A DNA stretch of 64,000 nucleotides from assembly GCA_963666805.2 (NCBI GenBank), contig CAXXWR010000001.1, forward strand, positions 391,768 through 455,767, written 5' to 3'. The notes under the pieces are model-generated. The model was not told the origin of the DNA, did no database searches, and was given only the letters and a program-made list of their open reading frames with translations. The position numbers and the translations under genes are program-made. Of the stretch, positions 18,956 through 27,934 are shown piece by piece. This stretch comes from Fusibacter sp963666805 (GTDB lineage Bacteria > Bacillota > Clostridia > Peptostreptococcales > Acidaminobacteraceae). Numbering within the stretch: position 1 is the first letter of the stretch; each line of letters opens with the position of its first letter.

Positions 18956-19189
18956 TTTTACCTCCTTTCTAAAAATATTATATTCAAATAATAGCATACA
19001 CCTTTGGTTTGTCTATTATGTGAACATTGCCCAAAATAATTGATCGCTTTCTATCATTTAACTTGAATTTAATCTAAACACGATTATCCCATCTGATGCT
19101 TGATTAGACGAGAAAGGCGATTGAAAAGTTCCACATTTTTTAACCTTTCATATGATATAATAGATTAAACAATAAAGTGAGGTGAAATC

Positions 19190-20305
19190 ATGGATTTACA
19201 ACAATTATTACTTCCGTCACATTCAGTAGAAATTTCCGTGTCAACCCTTGATGAAAATAACAAGCCTTCAATCCTACGATTAAAAACAATGATCGAAACA
19301 GGTTATAATAATGGTTTTATAAAAATTATTGCACCCATGCAACACGGTAGAATATATGTCATCCAATCTGGTGAGACTATTGGACTAACTTTCTATGCCA
19401 CTGAAGACAATGAAAAAGCAGCATTTGAAGTAGAGTGTAAGATCATAGAGCGCACCATCCAGCGTGGTCAAAACCTATATACTTTGAAGCTCATGTCCGA
19501 ACCTCAAAAGGTCCAGCGTAGACAATCCTTTCGTGTCAATATTCTCAACACCTATACAATTGAAAGAAATGGTCGATCTATGGAGATTGTAACTAAGGAT
19601 ATGAGTTCAACCGGTATGCGAGTCCTCTCACCTTATAGGATGTCGACTGACGATCTGTTTACAATCGCTTTTGACGGCAATTTAAAAAATACTCAAGGAG
19701 AGTTAGAAGTTGATTCCGATCGGCAATTTAGTATTAATTGTCGTGTGGTGGATTGCGAGCCTGAAACTGAAATAAGAAAATATGTCTTAAGAGTCCAATT
19801 CTTAAATCTTAATACACGTCAAACACAAATATTGCTTCAATATTTATATGCTAAAGAAGCTGAACTCATACAAACCAATACAGCCTTGAGTAATAAGCGA
19901 GATGCCTTAGAAGCTTTTTTTATGAACAGTGATGAAGATCGACGAAAAGGCCCTGATTCTATTATCAAACGTTATGAAACCATTGGCCTTATCAACATTT
20001 TAGTCTTGTTTTTTTCAGTAATACTTTTACTCTATGCACAACCTGACCCACGTTATGTATTAGATTACTTTTACAATATAAGACGTTCTTCTCTGTGGCA
20101 TACACATTATTATATCGCTGCTGTTGTTTCAATTTTTATTCAAATGCTTTTAGGGCTTTACGGTCTTAATTTAAACCGCATGAGACTCAAAAGAAAAACT
20201 GATAAAATCAGCATCTCTCTAGGATTTACAACGATTTCATCAGTTATCTTATTGTTAATTGCTCTATTTTTACTTATCACTCAAAATGTTTTCAACCTTG
20301 CCTGA
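19190..20305 (+). CDS. YcgR-like PilZ protein with C-terminal membrane region
   Basis: The protein is predicted to bind cyclic di-GMP. An N-terminal YcgR-N-like beta domain (about 1-105) is followed by a PilZ domain with both binding motifs: R111-Q-S-F-R115 and D137-x-S-x-x-G142. After about residue 230 a linker leads to three hydrophobic segments (about 265-285, 300-325 and 345-368), which is unusual, since YcgR proteins are normally soluble. GAGGTG precedes the ATG. Its 3' end overlaps the convergent radical SAM gene by 36 bases. With the GGDEF proteins in this window it suggests an active c-di-GMP network. Confidence 0.85.
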   Translation: MDLQQLLLPSHSVEISVSTLDENNKPSILRLKTMIETGYNNGFIKIIAPMQHGRIYVIQSGETIGLTFYATEDNEKAAFEVECKIIERTIQRGQNLYTLKLMSEPQKVQRRQSFRVNILNTYTIERNGRSMEIVTKDMSSTGMRVLSPYRMSTDDLFTIAFDGNLKNTQGELEVDSDRQFSINCRVVDCEPETEIRKYVLRVQFLNLNTRQTQILLQYLYAKEAELIQTNTALSNKRDALEAFFMNSDEDRRKGPDSIIKRYETIGLINILVLFFSVILLLYAQPDPRYVLDYFYNIRRSSLWHTHYYIAAVVSIFIQMLLGLYGLNLNRMRLKRKTDKISISLGFTTISSVILLLIALFLLITQNVFNLA

Positions 20306-21226
20306 ATAAATACCTTGGTAAGTATTACGGCGTTTAAGTTCTTTCTGGATGCCGTTGAGGACAGCACGTTTATTGAGTATCCATTGAGGTGCTATCAAAA
20401 GATCTTTTGCTCCATCACCTGTCATTCGATGAATGATTACATCTCTTGGTAGCCATTCTAAGGCATCTGCCACCCACATTATATAAGTTTCTTTCGATAA
20501 TAGATCGAAAGGTTTTTTAAGGAACTGTTCCCCGAGAGCCGTTCCTTTTAATATGTTCAGCATTTGTATTTTAACACCAAAAGGATGCAATTTAGCCACC
20601 CACTGAATCGTCTTCATAAAATCTGAATGGTCTTCGTAAGGGAGTCCTGCAATTAAGTGTAAAACTACAGGTATCCCCGCTTGTTCTAAGGACCGATAAA
20701 CCCGTTCAAATGCGCCTAAGTTGAAATGTGTGTTTAAATCAAGATGAGTCTGTGGGTGAATGGTTTGAAGTCCAATTTCAACCCAAAAAACCCCTTTTGA
20801 CAAGTATTTTTTAAACAATGCTATATGATCATCTGTGATGCAATCTGCACGTGTTGCAATAGCAAGCCCCTTAACACTTGGATCGCTATAAGCTGCATCA
20901 TACAAGTCTTCTAATTCATTAATGGGTTTATAGGTATTAGTGAAGTTTTGAAAATAAGCAATATACTCGACTTGATTTGACCATTTACTTTGTAAAAGTG
21001 CCTTTTGTTGCTCTAGCTGTTCTCTTATTGAAGCCGCTGGATTTTTTAAGTCACCAGCAAAATCACCTGAGCCCCTTTCACTACAAAAAAGACATCCCTT
21101 GTGACTCAGAGTGCCATCTCTATTAGGACATGTAAAACCACCATCTAAAGCCAATTTAACAAACTTTTGATGGTGGTTGTTTTTAAAAAATGTATTTAAC
21201 GTCACTATTCTCTCATTTGTATTCAT
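20270..21226 (-). CDS. TIGR01212/YhcC-type radical SAM protein
   Basis: The 318-residue protein has the radical SAM cysteines in CPNRDGTLSHKGCLFCS (the YhcC-like variant spacing), GVFWVEIGLQT and VVLHLIAGLPYE, all typical of this subfamily. Its reaction is not established. GAGGTAAAG precedes the ATG. The C-terminal 11 codons overlap the convergent PilZ gene. Confidence 0.85.
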   Translation of the reverse strand: MNTNERIVTLNTFFKNNHHQKFVKLALDGGFTCPNRDGTLSHKGCLFCSERGSGDFAGDLKNPAASIREQLEQQKALLQSKWSNQVEYIAYFQNFTNTYKPINELEDLYDAAYSDPSVKGLAIATRADCITDDHIALFKKYLSKGVFWVEIGLQTIHPQTHLDLNTHFNLGAFERVYRSLEQAGIPVVLHLIAGLPYEDHSDFMKTIQWVAKLHPFGVKIQMLNILKGTALGEQFLKKPFDLLSKETYIMWVADALEWLPRDVIIHRMTGDGAKDLLIAPQWILNKRAVLNGIQKELKRRNTYQGIYSGKVENILSDK

Positions 21227-21244
21227 CTTTACCTCGAATACATT

Positions 21245-21673
21245 TTAATCAGCTTTATTTTTTTTGTCAAGTTGATCTTCATCAATGAGCCCTAGTTTAT
21301 ATAAAACTTGTAAAAATTTATCAATGTCAATCGGTTTTACTGCAAATCCTTGAGCACCAATATCAAAAGTGGACTGCACCTTCTCTACTGCATTGAGGGC
21401 AGTGGTCATAATCACTTTACAACGTTTATCTTGGTCAACGTTCCGCTCTTCCTCCAAAACTCTAATTGTTTTAAGAACATTAATCCCATCAACTTCAGGC
21501 ATCATAATGTCCAAACATACTAGATCATAGTATTTTTCTTCATCAAGTGACATCATAAAAACCTCTAACGCTTCTATTCCATCAACCGTAATATCACACT
21601 CACCATAGTTACTTAAAAATTTAAATAGAAATGTACGACTCACATAATCGTCTTCAGCAATTAGTATTCTCAT
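21245..21673 (-). CDS. Stand-alone response regulator receiver (CheY-like)
   Basis: The 142-residue single REC domain has acidic pair E7-D8-D9, phosphoacceptor Asp55 in CLDIMMPEVDG, a Thr in MTTA and Lys in VKPID, so phosphorylation looks possible. There is no output domain. Its start overlaps the end of the hybrid kinase gene by 4 bases, so the kinase is the likely donor and the two act as one signalling unit. Confidence 0.92.
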   Translation of the reverse strand: MRILIAEDDYVSRTFLFKFLSNYGECDITVDGIEALEVFMMSLDEEKYYDLVCLDIMMPEVDGINVLKTIRVLEEERNVDQDKRCKVIMTTALNAVEKVQSTFDIGAQGFAVKPIDIDKFLQVLYKLGLIDEDQLDKKNKAD

Positions 21674-24660
21674 TTTATACCTCCTAGTTCATCAGTGAAC
21701 TGCTTATAATAAATTTCAAACATATGAATATCTTGTTTTCTAACAGACAATTCCATTCTGAGTACTTGTCGACGCAAATTTCTATTGTCATTAACCATAG
21801 CTTTTATAGATGCAAGCATGATTTCGGCTTCATTAAATGCCTTTTGATTAACCTTTTGATAAATTTGATTGAGCAATTCATTGGAAGCGTTAGAATCAAC
21901 TTCAATCTCCCTATTATTTTTAATCTTACCCATTATTTCACTTATTGAAACTTCTTCTCTGGTATTTAAAAAAGTCAGATTCATAATGGTTTGGAAGAAC
22001 TCAGTAATATCTACAGGTTTTGAAATATAAGCGTCGAAGCCTTCTCTTAAGAGTGATTCTTTATCATTTTTAAGGGCATAAGCTGTGAAGGCTATTATTG
22101 GCGTATGTTTTTGATGTTCCTTTTCATATTTCCTGATTTTGGCCATAGCATCGATCCCATTCATGACAGGCATTTGAATATCTAAGATAATCAAATCGTA
22201 ATGAGATGACAAATACTTTTCAAAAGCTTCTTCTCCATTTCCGACGATGTCATATTGATGTTTTTGAAGCTTTAACAATTTGCCAATAACAATTTGATTG
22301 ATAACATCGTCTTCTGCCACCAATACTTTTAGGACTTTCTCAACTTTTGGAATATGAATTGCTATGTCTAAATTCATATCTTCTTCTCTTGGAGGAACCA
22401 ATAAAGGCAATACCACTTCAAACGTTGTCCCCTTTCCGATTTCACTCATAAGCTCGATGTTACCATTCATTAATTCAACCAATTTTTTAGAAACGGTTAA
22501 TCCAAGCCCTGTTCCACCAAACTTTCTCGTTTTGCTACCATCCGCTTGTCTAAAACTTTCAAAGATTCGCTCTTGGTCCTCTTCTGAAATGCCAATCCCC
22601 GTATCTTTTATAACAAACCTCAGTTCCATTAACATTTCATCATTAATCTTGCCTGATATATCAACAGATACTGCCCCCTCATCGGTGAATTTTATAGCAT
22701 TATAAATAATATTATTTAGAACTTGTCTAATCTTATCAAAATCTCCTATGAGTTTATTGGGTAAGTCTTCTGCAATAGTAATAACAAAGTCAATCTGTTT
22801 AGATTCAGCTTGAATTTTAAGAGGTGTTAAAGTCTCTTTAAGAAAATCCATAACCTTAAAGGCCTGCTCTTCCACTTGCATTTTACCTGCCTCAATTTTA
22901 GAAAAATCTAAAATGCCATTAATGATTTTAAGTAAAGAAACTGCACTACTCTTTACCAGTTCTAAATACTGTCTTTGCTCACCATTGAGGCTAGTCATAA
23001 GGGTTAATTCCGTCATCCCAATAATACCATTCATTGGAGTTCTAATCTCATGACTCATATTGGCCAAAAACATACTCTTCGCCCGATTGGCCTCATCAGC
23101 TATTTCTTTTGACCGCTTAAGCTCTTCACGATTGATGATTTGTTCTGAAATGTTTCTTAAAACAAATAAGAATTCTTGATGATTATTAGATTCAACACGA
23201 TTACCAACAGCTTGAATCCAAACAGGTTTCCCCATTTTAGTAATAATCCTAAATTCTGAACTTGATTTCAATTTATTATCCAATAAAATTCCTTTTTCTA
23301 ATTTCATCTTTTGTCGATCTTCTGGATAAATATAATTTCTAAAATCCATTGTAGTCACTTCTTCAACACTGTATCCAATCAGTCGCTTAACTGAAGGACT
23401 AACAAAAGTGATGATATTAGATTCGTCGATTTTGACGATTGTATCTTGCATATTGTTTGTAATGGTCCTCAAATTTTGTTCATTATCAATCAAGGTTTGA
23501 GACATTTTTTTAATATCCGTAATATCTTGAAGAACCACCAAAATAAAATTCTGATTGCTAATTTTAGTAGGTGATGCATTCATTCTCAAGTATTTAACCT
23601 CTTGACCTTCCTTATAAAAAAGTTCAAGTCCTCTTACATTCATTTCTCTGTCTAAGACCCTAGACAAGGTTTTACCTAAAAAACAGTCTTCACAGTTTTT
23701 GCATTCTTTTGTAGCCGTGTCAGATTGGGTTATACATGTAAACATCTTAATAAAAGACATACCAATAATCTCTGATGGCGACCATTTAAAAAGCCTAGAA
23801 AATTCAATGTTGGATTTAACAATATTATATTGATTGTCCAATATCAATAAGCCGACGGTTGTGTTATCAAAAATGGCTTCAAATGTCATCTTTTCTTGTT
23901 CTAAATAATCCTCAGCAATTTTACGATTAGTAATATCCCTCAACATAATCACATAATGGGTAATGCGGTTAGAATGGTCTCTCACAGCTTGAATAAAACA
24001 TTCTTCCCAATAACTTTCATAGTTGACGCCTATCATTTGCTGTTCTGTAGACCATTTCCCCCTAGACTCTAAATAAAACATAATAGACTCTTTAAGTTCA
24101 TCAGCTTGAGCCTCAAATATAAGAACCATCGCATCTTCTTGATAAGGTATTTTTTCACCCACTACATATTTTTTAACAAAGTACTGATTACAATACTCTA
24201 TTTGCCAGTACGTATTGGTGATAATCATAGACATGTTACTTTGCTCAACCAAATTCGAAAATTTATCCAACTGAATTTCATTCAGAACATGGGAATTAAC
24301 ACTCCTAAAGACAATAATATAATAAATATCCTCCTCAACATCCATCGACAAGCTCGCCGATACATAGATTGAATCCCCTGTTTGTTGGATTAGTTTTGCC
24401 CCTCTAGGTAAGCCATTAATCACCTTTGGCATGAAAAATGACATCATGCTAAGGTAACCTTCAGAATCACTTGTTTTGATTCTAAAAATAGTATTAATTG
24501 GCTTCTTTATCGCCTCATCACGTTTAATATGTATTAATTCACAGGCTTTATCATTAATAAGGACAATATTTTCATTAACATCAATGACCAAAATGCCATC
24601 CCCTGCATGTTTTAACAATCTATTAAGTTCTTTTTCTCCTAATTTAATATGTGTATTCAT
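21670..24660 (-). CDS. Hybrid sensor histidine kinase with PAS domains and receiver
   Basis: The 996-residue soluble kinase has about four PAS domains (around 8-125, 128-250, 258-395 and 397-515), a HisKA domain with His537 in MSHEIRTPMNG, an ATPase domain with GTGLGL, and a REC domain with Asp827 in ILDIQMPVMNG. A helical tail of about 70 residues follows; it resembles an HPt bundle but lacks the HPt histidine motif. The third PAS has a C-x2-C-x2-C cluster (ECKNCEDC), a motif seen in other PAS sensors. No membrane segment is visible, so the signal is probably cytoplasmic. Confidence 0.9.
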   Translation of the reverse strand: MNTHIKLGEKELNRLLKHAGDGILVIDVNENIVLINDKACELIHIKRDEAIKKPINTIFRIKTSDSEGYLSMMSFFMPKVINGLPRGAKLIQQTGDSIYVSASLSMDVEEDIYYIIVFRSVNSHVLNEIQLDKFSNLVEQSNMSMIITNTYWQIEYCNQYFVKKYVVGEKIPYQEDAMVLIFEAQADELKESIMFYLESRGKWSTEQQMIGVNYESYWEECFIQAVRDHSNRITHYVIMLRDITNRKIAEDYLEQEKMTFEAIFDNTTVGLLILDNQYNIVKSNIEFSRLFKWSPSEIIGMSFIKMFTCITQSDTATKECKNCEDCFLGKTLSRVLDREMNVRGLELFYKEGQEVKYLRMNASPTKISNQNFILVVLQDITDIKKMSQTLIDNEQNLRTITNNMQDTIVKIDESNIITFVSPSVKRLIGYSVEEVTTMDFRNYIYPEDRQKMKLEKGILLDNKLKSSSEFRIITKMGKPVWIQAVGNRVESNNHQEFLFVLRNISEQIINREELKRSKEIADEANRAKSMFLANMSHEIRTPMNGIIGMTELTLMTSLNGEQRQYLELVKSSAVSLLKIINGILDFSKIEAGKMQVEEQAFKVMDFLKETLTPLKIQAESKQIDFVITIAEDLPNKLIGDFDKIRQVLNNIIYNAIKFTDEGAVSVDISGKINDEMLMELRFVIKDTGIGISEEDQERIFESFRQADGSKTRKFGGTGLGLTVSKKLVELMNGNIELMSEIGKGTTFEVVLPLLVPPREEDMNLDIAIHIPKVEKVLKVLVAEDDVINQIVIGKLLKLQKHQYDIVGNGEEAFEKYLSSHYDLIILDIQMPVMNGIDAMAKIRKYEKEHQKHTPIIAFTAYALKNDKESLLREGFDAYISKPVDITEFFQTIMNLTFLNTREEVSISEIMGKIKNNREIEVDSNASNELLNQIYQKVNQKAFNEAEIMLASIKAMVNDNRNLRRQVLRMELSVRKQDIHMFEIYYKQFTDELGGIK

Positions 24661-24731
24661 AAGCCCCCTTTATTCCTGTCTCATTTTTATCCAAAAAACG
24701 GTGGTCATAATCATCTCTTCAACAAGAATAC

Positions 24732-24770
24732 AAAAAAACAACCCACCTTTTATCAACCAAGGTAGGTTGT
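24732..24770 (-). terminator. Terminator of the hydrogenase maturation operon
   Basis: ACAACCCACCTT (24738-24749) pairs with AAGGTAGGTTGT (24759-24770) with one mismatch. On the minus strand a run of seven T follows. Confidence 0.85.
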
Positions 24771-24789
24771 CTTTATTTTCGCCCTTTTT

Positions 24790-25995
24790 TTATTCTGTTT
24801 TTATTGGCTTATGAATAATTTCAATACTACGATCCAATATGCCATTAAAATAGGCAAGCGTAAGACCATAATTGGTAATTGGAACCCCTTGTTCATGGCA
24901 CTTTTGAATACGGGTCTGCATGGTTTTTCGATTCACCATACACGCTCCACAATGAATGACTAAATCATAATCTGTCACATCTAGCGGGAAATCATGCCCC
25001 ATCGAAAATGAAAAAACAACATCCTTTGAAAAGTGATTACGAATCAATTTAGGAATTTTAACCCGTCCAATATCTTCATGGGAATGATTATGAGTACATG
25101 ATTCAGAAATTAAAATATGGGCATCCTTTTTTAAATTTTTAAAGGCATTAACCCCTTCAAGTAAAGGCGACATGTTACCTTTATGTCTTGCAAAGAGTAT
25201 TGAAAAAGACGTTAATGGAATTTCAGGGCTAACCATTTGACTCACTGCTTTAAAGGCTTGTGAATCCGTCACTACAAGACTCACTTCATTGAGTGATTCT
25301 AAGGTCTCTGCCAGCTCAGTATCTCTGACAACATAGCTTTTAATTCCATGGTCAAGACAATCTCTAATCAACTGAACCTGTGGTAAAATAATACGTCCTT
25401 TTGGAGCTTCAGAATCAATGGGAACCACCATAACAACCGTACTTCCATAAGGTAACAAATCACCCAAAATAGGCGGATCTTCTTCTAAGGTTTCCAACTG
25501 GTCTTTTAAACAGTCCATCAAGTGATGCACTTCTTCTAGGCGATGTGCAGATACCATCAAGGCATCTGGAAAAACCATCTTTAGCTTTTCCCGTTCCTCT
25601 GAACTCACTAAGTCTGATTTATTTATCACACTTATATAGGCAATATGATATTGCTTAAAAAGTTTTGTCATTTTTTCAAACCCATCATAATCTGGATGCT
25701 GTCCATCAATGACATAAATAGCCATATCTGTCCTGTCTAGCATTTGATTGGTCTTTTTCACTCTCAAACTTCCCAAAATACCTTCATCATCGAGACCCGC
25801 TGTATCCATCCAAACAACAGGTCCAAATGGGATCAGTTCCATTGCCTTAATAACTGGATCTGTTGTTGTGCCTTCCACAGCAGAAACCACCGCGATGTCT
25901 TGTCCAATAATCGCATTAAAAAGTGATGATTTGCCTGCGTTTCGATTACCAAATAGTCCAATATGAACGCGATTGGCTTGAGGGGTTTTATTCAT
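24790..25995 (-). CDS. hydF: [FeFe]-hydrogenase H-cluster maturation GTPase
   Basis: HydF is the scaffold on which the 2Fe subcluster is assembled before delivery to the hydrogenase. The N-terminal GTPase has GNRNAGKSS (P-loop), GTTTDPV (switch), DTAGL and NKSD. The C-terminal FeS region has a CTHNHSHEDIGRVKIPKL segment and HCGACMVNRK, as in HydF. It has 401 residues, a normal length. It follows hydG directly. No hydE or hydrogenase structural gene is in the window. Confidence 0.95.
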   Translation of the reverse strand: MNKTPQANRVHIGLFGNRNAGKSSLFNAIIGQDIAVVSAVEGTTTDPVIKAMELIPFGPVVWMDTAGLDDEGILGSLRVKKTNQMLDRTDMAIYVIDGQHPDYDGFEKMTKLFKQYHIAYISVINKSDLVSSEEREKLKMVFPDALMVSAHRLEEVHHLMDCLKDQLETLEEDPPILGDLLPYGSTVVMVVPIDSEAPKGRIILPQVQLIRDCLDHGIKSYVVRDTELAETLESLNEVSLVVTDSQAFKAVSQMVSPEIPLTSFSILFARHKGNMSPLLEGVNAFKNLKKDAHILISESCTHNHSHEDIGRVKIPKLIRNHFSKDVVFSFSMGHDFPLDVTDYDLVIHCGACMVNRKTMQTRIQKCHEQGVPITNYGLTLAYFNGILDRSIEIIHKPIKTE

Positions 25996-26024
25996 AAAAA
26001 ATCTCCTTGTCAGTCCACATTATA

Positions 26025-27434
26025 TTATAAGAAAATATCCCTTTTACCTTCTGATAAGTCTTCAATTCCCTTTAGAACAACTTGTTTTATTTGATCGTTT
26101 TCAATACCTTCTAATTGCGCATTTATAAAAATATCTACTTTAGTTTTCAATTCATCATCCCCAAAATCTAAAGCATATTCTTTTAAAGTCATCAATGCAT
26201 TGGGTTGACATACATGTTGTATTTCACCTGACTTAGCCAGTCTCATAAAACGATCTCCCGTTCTACCAGAACGATAACATGACGTGCAGTAACTTGGAAT
26301 AAAATCGTTTTCAATAAGATTTTTAATAACTTGCATAGGTGATCTTTCGTCTGATATTTGGAACTGATTGACTTCTTTTTCGCCTAAACTTTCTTTGTAG
26401 CCCCCCACGCCTGTGCATGAGCCTGCACTCAGTTGTGAAACACCATGATGAATCAATTCATTTCGTGTTGCCTCTGATTCTCTGGTTGATAAAATAATCC
26501 CTGTAAAAGGAACAGCTAATCTCAAAATAGCCACTATTTTTTTAAAGGTCTCATCATCTACTAGGTTTGGGAATTCTGACATTTCCATCCCTTCCGCTTT
26601 TTTGAGCCTTGGTACAGAGATTGTGTGGAATCCCACGCCGTAAGTGTCTTCCAAATGTTTATTGTGCATCATAAGTGCCAATACTTCAAAACGATAATCA
26701 GAAAGGCCGAATAAGACACCTGCACCAACATCATCTATTCCGCCTTGCATAGCGCGATCAAACGCTGTGAGATGATAATGGTAATCACCTTTTAAACATT
26801 TAGGATGCATTGTTTCGTAAGTTGGTTGATGATACGTTTCTTGGAATAATATATAAGTACCTATATCAGCCGCTTTTAATTTTTTATAATTTTCAATCGT
26901 TGTTGACGCAATATTAACATTGATTCTTCTAATATTGCTCTTATCTGAAACTTCACTATAAATTGTTTTTATAGCATGAAGAATATAATCTATATTACAG
27001 TTAACAGGATCTTCCCCTGCCTCTAAAGCAATTCTTTTATGCCCCATTTGTTCTAGTATTCTTACTTCTTCACGAATTTGTTCATCGGTTAATTTGTGAC
27101 GATTAAACTGATTATGACGTTGATAACCACAATACTTACAGTTATTGACGCAATAATCACTGACATAAAGGGGGGCGAATAACACCACACGATTACCATA
27201 TATACTGCGTTTAATTTCTGATGCAATCTTATAAATACTTTCAATATGATGCGGTTCTTTTGCTTTTAGTAATACCGCTATTTCTTCATATGAAAGGCCT
27301 CTTTTTTCACGTGCTTTATCAATCACAACTTGTATATCCTTATCTGTTACCTTATCTGTTTTATCTAAAATAGCATTGATATAGTCATGATCAATATAAT
27401 TCGCTTCATGATAGTTTGAATCGCCATACTTCAT
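26025..27434 (-). CDS. hydG: [FeFe]-hydrogenase H-cluster radical SAM maturase, tyrosine lyase
   Basis: HydG cleaves tyrosine to make the CO and CN ligands of the H-cluster. The radical SAM motif C-x3-C-x2-C (CVNNCKYC) is near residue 95, and the C-terminal cluster motif starts CTSCYRSGRTGDRFM and ends with CQPNALMTLKEYA. Start at 27434 behind GGAGGAG; the ribosome binding site lies in the end of the TM1266-like gene. It has 469 residues. Confidence 0.96.
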   Translation of the reverse strand: MKYGDSNYHEANYIDHDYINAILDKTDKVTDKDIQVVIDKAREKRGLSYEEIAVLLKAKEPHHIESIYKIASEIKRSIYGNRVVLFAPLYVSDYCVNNCKYCGYQRHNQFNRHKLTDEQIREEVRILEQMGHKRIALEAGEDPVNCNIDYILHAIKTIYSEVSDKSNIRRINVNIASTTIENYKKLKAADIGTYILFQETYHQPTYETMHPKCLKGDYHYHLTAFDRAMQGGIDDVGAGVLFGLSDYRFEVLALMMHNKHLEDTYGVGFHTISVPRLKKAEGMEMSEFPNLVDDETFKKIVAILRLAVPFTGIILSTRESEATRNELIHHGVSQLSAGSCTGVGGYKESLGEKEVNQFQISDERSPMQVIKNLIENDFIPSYCTSCYRSGRTGDRFMRLAKSGEIQHVCQPNALMTLKEYALDFGDDELKTKVDIFINAQLEGIENDQIKQVVLKGIEDLSEGKRDIFL

Positions 27435-27449
27435 TGTAAACTCCTCCAA

Positions 27450-27707
27450 TTAACCCATAGATTTTTTTGATATTGAGGTTTTTACAGAAACATCTTTTAA
27501 GTTACCCAGTTTACCTGTTAAGCCATTAATCTCATCGACAGTTCCTATGACAATAATCGTAATAACCGATAAACCCATATCATTAAATGGGATGCCTGTA
27601 CGCCCTCTAACAATCCCCTTAAATTCAGAAATAATGTCATTAAATTTACCTTGAATGTGCGTCGCATCTTCTAAAATAGCACTAATTACGCCTATTTTCT
27701 TCTCCAT
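27450..27707 (-). CDS. TM1266-like iron-only hydrogenase system regulator
   Basis: This 85-residue ACT-like protein belongs to the family found beside hydrogenase maturation genes. The repeated pattern is IGVISAILEDATHIQGKFN, GIVRGRTGIPFNDMGLSVI and VDEINGLTGKLGNL. Its molecular role is not established; a ligand-binding regulatory role is inferred. GGGAGGAAC precedes the ATG at 27707. It is the first gene after the attenuator-like leader. Confidence 0.88.
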   Translation of the reverse strand: MEKKIGVISAILEDATHIQGKFNDIISEFKGIVRGRTGIPFNDMGLSVITIIVIGTVDEINGLTGKLGNLKDVSVKTSISKKSMG

Positions 27708-27733
27708 AAGTTCCTCCCATTAAAAATAAACAT

Positions 27734-27886
27734 AAAAAAACCTTCTCACGTCGAGAAGGTGTGTTTAATAAACCCTTAAAGGGTTCTTCACTTATTCACT
27801 GGCCTTTCAGATTAGACGCTTCTTTTCTGTTAGGGTATCAACTTTTTAGATCACTTGAATAAGATTACTCTCATACAAATGATTTC
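27734..27886 (-). promoter_or_regulatory. Attenuator-like leader RNA of the hydrogenase maturation operon, class unidentified
   Basis: A leader of about 150 bases lies between a promoter (27921-27893) and the TM1266-like gene. It ends in a strong terminator, ACCTTCTC with GAGAAGGT around a short loop (27760-27741), then seven T. A small AACCC/GGGTT hairpin comes just before it. The leader is free of long reading frames. It lacks the T-box TGGN bulge, and I could not match it to a riboswitch class I know. A regulatory leader is inferred from the promoter-structure-terminator-gene order. Confidence 0.6.
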
Positions 27887-27892
27887 GTTAAT

Positions 27893-27921
27893 ATATTATC
27901 AAAGTATGTTTGTAGCGTCAA
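27893..27921 (-). promoter_or_regulatory. Promoter of the TM1266-hydG-hydF operon
   Basis: TTGACG (27921-27916) and TAATAT (27898-27893) are separated by 17 bases, just upstream of the leader. Confidence 0.65.
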
Positions 27922-27934
27922 CTCTTTTTTATGA

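Noticed and set aside
27734..27886. A fourth T-box leader before the hydrogenase maturation genes
   Set aside because: No TGGN bulge sequence, no AGAGAG segment and no stem I start were found, although the terminator is similar in style.
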